From: JAUNKE01 sp041784625
GTDB taxonomy: Bacteria > Bacillota > Clostridia > Peptostreptococcales > Filifactoraceae
Assembly (NCBI GenBank): GCA_041784625.1
Contig: JBHBDS010000001.1
Coordinates: forward strand, 1-10,651
Length of the DNA stretch: 10,651 bases
Direction: 5' to 3'
The notes beneath the pieces are model-generated. The model had not been told where the DNA came from, did no database searches, and was given only the letters and a program-made list of their open reading frames with translations. Position numbers and translations under genes: made by a program. Positions 5,566-10,651 of this stretch are shown here, piece by piece (position 1 is the first letter of the stretch; every line of letters begins with the position of its first letter).

Positions 5566-7324
5566 TAATAACATTGCAATGCGATCAGAAGAAATAATCT
5601 ATGGTCGAACCAAACCGATTATTGAAAAATCGGGCAAGCGTGTTTATCCAAAAAATTACAACCCGATCGTTGAATATTGGAATCAGATGGAAAAAGGCGA
5701 AGTGATCGTATGCCAAAAAGTAAAAAAGACATACCAGCATATCATAAGACTCTTGGAATCAAACGATTCAGAATGGTATTACAGCAATCAAAGAGCAAAT
5801 CATATTATTGAGTTTGCCGAAAACTATTGCAGACACTCCAAAGGGAAAATGGGAGGACAACGAATTGTATTGGAGCTGTGGGAGAAAGCAGCGCTTGCGA
5901 TTATCTTTGGATTTGTAAATATTGAGGGGATTCGCAAATATCAAAAAGCGGTGCTGATCGTGGCTAAGAAAAATGGAAAGTCGCTAATTGCATCGATCAT
6001 CGGATTATATTTACAAATCGGAGATGGTGAACCTGGCCCCGAGATTTATGCGGTCGCAACCAAACGAGATCAAGCAAAAATCATTTGGCAATCGTCCAAA
6101 GCGATGGTGAGGAAATCGCCAGTACTACGCAAAAGGATAAAACCTTTGACGCATGAATTGGATAGCAGCGAATATAATGACGGCGTATTCAAACCACTTG
6201 CGAGCGATTCCGATACGCTGGATGGTCTTAATGTTCACGGCGTTTTGATGGATGAATTTCACCAATGGAAGAACGGGCGTCCGCTCTATGACATTATGGC
6301 CGATGGAATCACAGCCAGAGAACAACCGCTCATTTTTATGTGCTCAACCGCTGGAACGATACGAGAAGACATCTATGATGAAATCTATGAGGAATCAGAA
6401 ATCACCATTAATGGTTACGAATTAGAAGACGGCTATAAAGACGAAAGATCAATTTATCTCGTCTATGAGCTCGACAAAAGGGCAGAGTGGCAAGACGAGC
6501 GATGTTGGCAAAAAGCAAACCCCGGACTTGGAACAATAAAAAATGAGCGGTCTTTACGTGAGAAAGTGGAGCGAGCAAAGAAGAATCATTCGCTTGTAAA
6601 GAATCTTGTTTGCAAAGAGTTTAATATTCGAGAAACTGCAACGGAATCGTGGTTGAGTTTTGATGAGTTGAACAATCCTCAGACTTTTGATATTGCAAAA
6701 CTTTCTCCAAAATATGGAATCGGCGGAAGTGACTTGTCGAGTACAACGGACTTGACGAATGCAACTCTAATTTTCAAAGTGGTCGACGATCCACATATTT
6801 ATGTGGAGCAAATGTATTGGCTGCCAGAAGAGTTATTAGAGAAACGAGCACACGAAGATCATATTCCATATGACAAATGGTATGAACAGGGATATTTAAG
6901 AGTATCGCCTGGAAACAAAATCCACTACAAAGAAGTGAAAAAATGGTTCGTTGAAATGAATGAGCAATATGGAATTTATATTCCATTTCACGGATATGAT
7001 GCTTGGTCAGCCGTCTACTATGTTGAGGATATGAGAGACTACTTCGGGAAGAATGCGATGGAAGCAGTGTACCAAGGCACAAAAACACTTTCTTCGCCGA
7101 TGAAAATCCTTGGTGCGGATCTTCGGGCACATCTTGTTGTGTACAATAACAATCCGATTCTAAAATGGTGCTTGAGCAATACGACAATCATTGTGGATAA
7201 AAACAATAATATCCAGCCGAACAAAGGAGCTAGTTCGTTGAAGCGAATCGATGGGACGGCTGGATTGCTCAATGCGTATGTTGCTCTCGAACGCCATTAT
7301 GAAGAATATATAAATTTAATCTAG
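5537..7324 (+). CDS. Terminase large subunit (TerL), ATPase-nuclease
   Basis: TerL is the packaging motor: it pumps DNA into the prohead with ATP and cuts it with a C-terminal nuclease. All key parts are visible in 595 residues: Walker A-like AKKNGKS (143-149), Walker B VLMDEF (236-241) and the coupling motif CSTAGT (269-274). Nuclease acidic residues are D399 in GGSDLSSTTDLT, D488 in GYDAW and D572 in KRIDGTAGLLNAYVALE. The length fits the Terminase_1 group that pairs with P27 TerS. The start is not certain: GGAGG at 5517-5521 is 15 bases before the ATG at 5537, and ATGs at 5558 and 5579 are also in frame, though neither has a better ribosome site. The gene overlaps TerS and is followed three bases later by the portal ribosome site region. 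Confidence 0.95.
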   Translation: MSSSAAVMINNNIAMRSEEIIYGRTKPIIEKSGKRVYPKNYNPIVEYWNQMEKGEVIVCQKVKKTYQHIIRLLESNDSEWYYSNQRANHIIEFAENYCRHSKGKMGGQRIVLELWEKAALAIIFGFVNIEGIRKYQKAVLIVAKKNGKSLIASIIGLYLQIGDGEPGPEIYAVATKRDQAKIIWQSSKAMVRKSPVLRKRIKPLTHELDSSEYNDGVFKPLASDSDTLDGLNVHGVLMDEFHQWKNGRPLYDIMADGITAREQPLIFMCSTAGTIREDIYDEIYEESEITINGYELEDGYKDERSIYLVYELDKRAEWQDERCWQKANPGLGTIKNERSLREKVERAKKNHSLVKNLVCKEFNIRETATESWLSFDELNNPQTFDIAKLSPKYGIGGSDLSSTTDLTNATLIFKVVDDPHIYVEQMYWLPEELLEKRAHEDHIPYDKWYEQGYLRVSPGNKIHYKEVKKWFVEMNEQYGIYIPFHGYDAWSAVYYVEDMRDYFGKNAMEAVYQGTKTLSSPMKILGADLRAHLVVYNNNPILKWCLSNTTIIVDKNNNIQPNKGASSLKRIDGTAGLLNAYVALERHYEEYINLI

Positions 7325-7331
7325 GAGGTGA
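7323..7331 (+). promoter_or_regulatory. Perfect extended Shine-Dalgarno site deciding the portal start
   Basis: AGGAGGTGA is a nine-base match to the 3' end of 16S rRNA. It begins directly after the TerL stop region and places the start codon at 7337 (ATT) with ideal spacing. It also contains the GTG that would otherwise look like a start. Confidence 0.7.
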
Positions 7332-7336
7332 GAACG

Positions 7337-8500
7337 ATTGGTTTACTAGATCTGTTTCGAAAAAATTCCGCAACAATAACAAGCTATCGTCTGATTAGTG
7401 AATCGGGCAATAGCTTTTTTTGTTATAACGGAAGACTCTACGATTCGGACCATGTGCGATCGTGTATCAGACCAAAAGCGCAGGCGGTCGGAAAAATCGT
7501 AGGGAAACATATCCGCAAGGGCGAGGGTGAGGATTTCAAAATAAACCCCGAGCCATATATGAGGATTCTTTTGGAAGAGCCCAATCCATACATGACGGCT
7601 CAAATGTTGCAAGAAAAACTGACGGTGCATCTGCAGCTGAACAACAATGCTTTTGCGTTGATTTACCGTGATGTAAATGGCTATCCGATCGGGATTTATC
7701 CAATCAATGCAACCAATGTGGATGCATTGCAAAAAAATGGGGAGTTGTTGTTACGATTCTATTTCTCCAATGGAAAGATATTCACTTTCAAATACACCGA
7801 TATTATTCATTTGCGAAAAGACTTCAATGGCAATGAAATTTTTGGAGACAATCCGAGCGCAGCACTTTTGCCGCTCATGGAGGTTGTTACAACCACCGAC
7901 CAAGGACTTGTCTACGCAATCAAAAATTCTTCGGTGATTCGTTGGCTGCTAAAGTTCCATCAAATATTGCGACCAGAGGATTTGAAAAAACAAACAGAAG
8001 AGTTTGTCGCTCAGTTCCTAAAGATTGACGGTCAAGATGGAAAAACAACAGGAGCAGCAGCAACAGACGCAAAATTTGATGCACAGCAAGTTGAGCCAAA
8101 AGATTATGTGCCAAATGCGGAGCTTTCTGATCGTACGGTTCAACGTATTTACAGTTTTTTCAATACCAATGAGAAAATCGTGCAATCCAAATTCAATGAG
8201 GATGAGTGGACATCTTACTACGAGGCAGAGATTGAACCCGTAGTCAAACAGCTTGCAGGAGAGTTTACTCGAAAACTTTTCACGAGGAAAGAAAGAGGGT
8301 TTGGAAACAAAATCGTTTTTGAATCGTCGAACTTGACTTTTGCCAGCATGAGCACCAAATTGGGTCTGGTTTCTTTTGTTGATCGTGGAATCATGAGTCC
8401 GAATGAAGTGAGGGAGATTATGAATCTTGCGCCGAGGGAAGGAGGAGATGAATTTGTGCTCAGACTAGACACCAAAGAAATCGGAAAACACGAGGAATAG
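7337..8500 (+). CDS. Phage portal protein (HK97 type), probable ATT start
   Basis: The portal is the 12-subunit ring through which DNA enters and leaves the head and to which TerL docks. The product resembles HK97-family portals. It begins GLLDLFRKNS, continues with SGNSFFCYNGRLYDSDHVRS and CIRPKAQAVGKI, then LLEEPNPYMTAQMLQEKLTV, LNNNAFALIYRD, YPINATNVDAL and DIIHLRKDF, and ends with a C-terminal part around MSPNEVREIMNLAPREGG. No ATG lies near the natural beginning. The only in-frame GTG (7328) overlaps the Shine-Dalgarno sequence itself. ATT at 7337 is spaced eight bases from AGGAGG (7323-7328) and would give MGLLDLFRK, the usual portal beginning. I therefore choose ATT, a rare start codon, giving 387 residues. 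A sequencing error of ATG is possible. Confidence 0.9.
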   Translation: MGLLDLFRKNSATITSYRLISESGNSFFCYNGRLYDSDHVRSCIRPKAQAVGKIVGKHIRKGEGEDFKINPEPYMRILLEEPNPYMTAQMLQEKLTVHLQLNNNAFALIYRDVNGYPIGIYPINATNVDALQKNGELLLRFYFSNGKIFTFKYTDIIHLRKDFNGNEIFGDNPSAALLPLMEVVTTTDQGLVYAIKNSSVIRWLLKFHQILRPEDLKKQTEEFVAQFLKIDGQDGKTTGAAATDAKFDAQQVEPKDYVPNAELSDRTVQRIYSFFNTNEKIVQSKFNEDEWTSYYEAEIEPVVKQLAGEFTRKLFTRKERGFGNKIVFESSNLTFASMSTKLGLVSFVDRGIMSPNEVREIMNLAPREGGDEFVLRLDTKEIGKHEE

Positions 8501-8516
8501 AGAAAGGAGGTAATGA

Positions 8517-9164
8517 ATGAGAAGAATCCGTATTGCTGGTGCAATTGTTCCCAACGAATTGAAGTGGATTTATGATTGGTTCGAAATGGAATGTTTCTGC
8601 ATCAACGATTTGCGCAAGGAACTGACCGATGAAAACGAGGAACTCGAGATTGAAATCAATAGTCCAGGCGGCAGCGTGTTTGTAGGAAGTGAAATATATT
8701 CCGTCCTAAAAAAACACAAAGGAAATGTGACGATTCATATCGTTGGATTGGCGGCATCGATTGCGTCGGTCATTGCGATGGCTGGAGACAAAACATGTAT
8801 CTCGCCGACCGCAGAATTTATGATTCACAATGTCACGGCGAAAGGTTCGGGCGATTATCGAGATATGGCGCACTTGTCCGAAGTGCTGGAAAAATCCAAC
8901 AGCACACTCGCAAACGCTTATGTGCTCAAGACAGGACTTCAAAAAGATGAAATTCTTGAGATGATGAACAAAGAAACTTGGCTCACGCCAGAAGAGGCAA
9001 AAGAGAAAGGTTTTGTTGATGAGATTCTTTTTGATGTGGAAAAAGATGATTTCAAATTGGTCGCTGGAATCAGCGAAATGTTTATTCCCGAAAACATTAT
9101 TCACAAAATGATGATCGATAGGGAGCAGGAAGAACTAAATTTATTGAGATTAAAGGAGATATAG
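8517..9164 (+). CDS. ClpP-like prohead maturation protease (S14 family)
   Basis: This 215-residue serine protease matches the ClpP-fold prohead proteases that trim the capsid protein's N-terminal scaffold domain during head maturation. The oxyanion segment INSPGGSV lies at 47-54. The nucleophile is S81 in GLAASIASVIAMAGD and the histidine is H104 in AEFMIHNVT. The third residue lies in the block NKETWLTPEEAKEKGFVDEI (151-170). There a Glu (E153) appears where bacterial ClpP has Asp, as seen in many phage homologues. AAAGGAGG at 8503-8510 precedes the ATG by six bases. An ATG at 8513 is in another frame and not used. The gene sits between portal and capsid as in other HK97-like modules, and its stop is one base from the capsid ATG. 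Confidence 0.93.
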   Translation: MRRIRIAGAIVPNELKWIYDWFEMECFCINDLRKELTDENEELEIEINSPGGSVFVGSEIYSVLKKHKGNVTIHIVGLAASIASVIAMAGDKTCISPTAEFMIHNVTAKGSGDYRDMAHLSEVLEKSNSTLANAYVLKTGLQKDEILEMMNKETWLTPEEAKEKGFVDEILFDVEKDDFKLVAGISEMFIPENIIHKMMIDREQEELNLLRLKEI

Positions 9165-9165
9165 T

Positions 9166-10374
9166 ATGAACAAAAAACAATACCTAGAAAAAAGACAAGC
9201 ACTACTTGCTGCAGCTCAAGAACTATTGAATGCAGGAAAAATCGACGAGGCAAAGGAAAAAAGACAAGAGATTGTAAATTTGGATGAGCAGTGGGATGAA
9301 ATTGCCAAGGAGCAAGCAAATATTGCAGCACTTGAGGGAACACATCCGCCGATGGAAATGGCAAATGTATCGGTTCAAAATGCAGGAAACAATGTTGTAG
9401 AAAACACCCGAGTAGAGAATAATATTTCCTACGAGGGTGTTTTTGCGAAAGTGGCACTTGGGAGAGAACTGACAGCGGAAGAAATTGCAGTCTACAACCA
9501 GCACAATAAAGAAAACACCTATAAGCACTCAACAACCAACACCAAAATTTTGATTCCAGAAACAGTTGTTGCAGGGATTCAAGAAATGATGAAAGAACTG
9601 CATCCGATTATTGGTGAAGTGCAAGAAACAACCATCAATGGGATTGTGAAATATAAAAAACACAAATCAATCAAAGCAGGAGACGCAAAATATTACGCTG
9701 AAGACGAGGCGACAAAGGCAGAAGAGAACGAATGGGGAGAGTTCACACTCACTGGGCACGAGCTGGCAAAATATGTTACGGTAAAATGGAAACTGTCTCA
9801 AATGGCTATTGAAGATTTTATTCCATTCATTAAACGTGAAATCTCTCAGCGAATGGCAGCGGCAAAAGCGAGAGCGATTGTAAAAGGAACTGGTGTAAAT
9901 CAGCCGACAGGAATTGTAACTGCTCTGGAGCAAAATGCAACAGATCAAATTGTAAATTCTCCATCACTTAAATATGAAGATTTCACCAAAGCAAGAGCAA
10001 AAATCGGAACGGATTTTGCAAGCGGCGTTAAAATTTATTGTAATACAACGACGCTTTGGGAAGGAATCGCCAACATCATGGACAAAAATGGGCGTCCAAT
10101 CTTCCTTCCATCGCCTGTTGATGGACATCCAGGCAAAGTGCTGGGAATGACAGTGCATGAAGAAGATTCGCTTGCGGATGGCGAAATCATTATTGGAAAT
10201 GTGCGTGATGGATACAAAATGAACCGACAAGAACCGATGAAGTTAACTCAAGGTGAAGAGGGTAGACAACGTGAACATTGGTATGGAGGCTACGAAGTGA
10301 ATGATGGCAATGTTTACGCAGAAGAGGCATTTGCACTAATCAAAGCGGCAAAACTAGATGGGCTTGCTGGATAA
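9166..10374 (+). CDS. Major capsid protein, HK97 fold, with N-terminal scaffolding domain
   Basis: This is the main shell protein of the phage head. The first 55 or so of 402 residues form a charged coiled coil (MNKKQYLEKRQALLAAAQEL to about ANIAALEG) typical of the delta domain that scaffolds assembly and is removed by the protease encoded just upstream. A linker of about 60-90 follows. The rest fits the HK97 fold: VGEVQETTINGIVKY-like region, WGEFTLTGHELAKYVTVKWK and SQMAIEDFIPFIKREISQRM. Then come KARAIVKGTGVNQPTGIVTAL, the PVDGHPGKVLGMTVHEED loop, and a C-terminal strand region with GNVYAEEAFALIKAAK. The length is normal for the family. AAAGGAG at 9152-9158 is well placed. The exact cleavage site is not evident from the sequence. 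Confidence 0.95.
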   Translation: MNKKQYLEKRQALLAAAQELLNAGKIDEAKEKRQEIVNLDEQWDEIAKEQANIAALEGTHPPMEMANVSVQNAGNNVVENTRVENNISYEGVFAKVALGRELTAEEIAVYNQHNKENTYKHSTTNTKILIPETVVAGIQEMMKELHPIIGEVQETTINGIVKYKKHKSIKAGDAKYYAEDEATKAEENEWGEFTLTGHELAKYVTVKWKLSQMAIEDFIPFIKREISQRMAAAKARAIVKGTGVNQPTGIVTALEQNATDQIVNSPSLKYEDFTKARAKIGTDFASGVKIYCNTTTLWEGIANIMDKNGRPIFLPSPVDGHPGKVLGMTVHEEDSLADGEIIIGNVRDGYKMNRQEPMKLTQGEEGRQREHWYGGYEVNDGNVYAEEAFALIKAAKLDGLAG

Positions 10375-10384
10375 GGAGGTAGCA

Positions 10385-10651
10385 ATGTTAAAAGTTGTAC
10401 TCAAATTTCATGACAAAAACAATCCATCGCAGGAATTTTTTCCAGGTGATTTGATTGTGGTGGTCGATGAAGAGAGAAGAAAAGATTTGCTCAGTCGGGG
10501 AATCGTCGTCGAGGCGATCCCGACAATCCTCAAGGAAGATGGAATGGAAATTGGCGAAATTGTGAACTTGGAAGAGGAGTCGGACGAGAAGTCGGATGAT
10601 ACCAAATCGGCAGAGGAGTCGGACGAGAAGTCGGATGATACCAAATCGGCA
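10385..10651 (+). CDS. Small head/connector-region protein with acidic tandem repeats, 3' end outside the window
   Basis: The gene begins at an ATG with GGAGG at 10375-10379 and is still open at the window end (89 codons). The first 45 residues (MLKVVLKFHDKNNPSQEFFP, then GDLIVVVDEERRKDLLSRGIV) resemble small phage proteins found after the capsid gene. Those have a short beta-barrel-like start and the pattern 'ER..LL.RG'. They are usually annotated only as hypothetical and I do not assign a function. From residue 58 the sequence is acidic and becomes two identical copies of EESDEKSDDTKSA, the second reaching the last base. More copies may follow. The repeated acidic tail may be disordered and exposed. 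Its place between capsid and the expected head-tail connector genes suggests a head role. Confidence 0.75.
   Translation, partial: MLKVVLKFHDKNNPSQEFFPGDLIVVVDEERRKDLLSRGIVVEAIPTILKEDGMEIGEIVNLEEESDEKSDDTKSAEESDEKSDDTKSA
10574..10651 (+). repeat. 39-base perfect tandem repeat, two copies reaching the window end
   Basis: Bases 10574-10612 and 10613-10651 are identical. The unit is 13 codons, so changes in copy number keep the reading frame. It encodes EESDEKSDDTKSA. The array is cut by the window, so the copy number is at least two. Confidence 0.95.

Noticed and set aside
7328..7336. GTG start for the portal gene
   Set aside because: The GTG is part of the AGGAGGTGA ribosome binding site and cannot serve both roles well. 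The extra residues R-T-I do not fit portal beginnings.
8513..8515. ATG four bases upstream of the protease start
   Set aside because: It is in a different frame that does not encode the ClpP-like motifs. The ATG at 8517 is correctly spaced from AAAGGAGG.

Overview
The window is a piece of a tailed-phage (siphovirus-like) genome or prophage from a low-GC Gram-positive host, most likely a Clostridia- or Tissierellia-type member of the Bacillota. The pointers are near-consensus AGGAGG ribosome binding sites, A-rich codon use, an ArpU/RinA-type late activator and an HK97-type head module with a P27-family small terminase. Every supported gene lies on the + strand and genes are tightly packed. No gap reaches 300 bases, and I saw no tRNA, rRNA, CRISPR array or transposase.

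Region 1 (about 1-1801) is a decaying DNA-modification block. It holds the 3' part of an N6-adenine methyltransferase of the type I HsdM family, interrupted by an in-frame TAA, and its detached C-terminal tail. A half-size HsdS specificity subunit follows, then the first 76 codons of a C5-cytosine methyltransferase that has lost its catalytic part. A scar after it carries a short remnant that shares 18 identical bases with the antirepressor gene downstream. No HsdR is visible, so this looks like a phage self-methylation set rather than a full restriction system.

Region 2 (1820-3276) is regulatory. It contains an AntA + KilAC antirepressor, a 46-residue Cys-rich protein and an ArpU/RinA-like activator with a C-terminal helix-turn-helix.

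Region 3 (3277-3468) looks like the late control region. It has a near-palindrome, a -35/-10 pair with a 17-base spacer and perfect TATAAT, a leader of about 90 bases and an intrinsic terminator placed before the first late gene. This suggests an attenuated or antiterminated late operon, or a small RNA.

Region 4 (3469-10651) is the packaging and head module. In order it has a small DUF1878-like protein, an unusual HNH endonuclease fused to a P-loop kinase, and a C-tract-rich gap that is a candidate cos site. Then come TerS with a very long Lys/Glu-rich N-terminal extension, TerL, a portal that appears to start at a rare ATT codon, a ClpP-like prohead protease and the HK97-fold major capsid protein. 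The last gene is a small connector-like protein cut by the window end inside a 39-base tandem repeat. The modules fit together: the activator turns on the late promoter, HNH, TerS and TerL cut and package DNA at cos, and portal, protease and capsid protein build the prohead.
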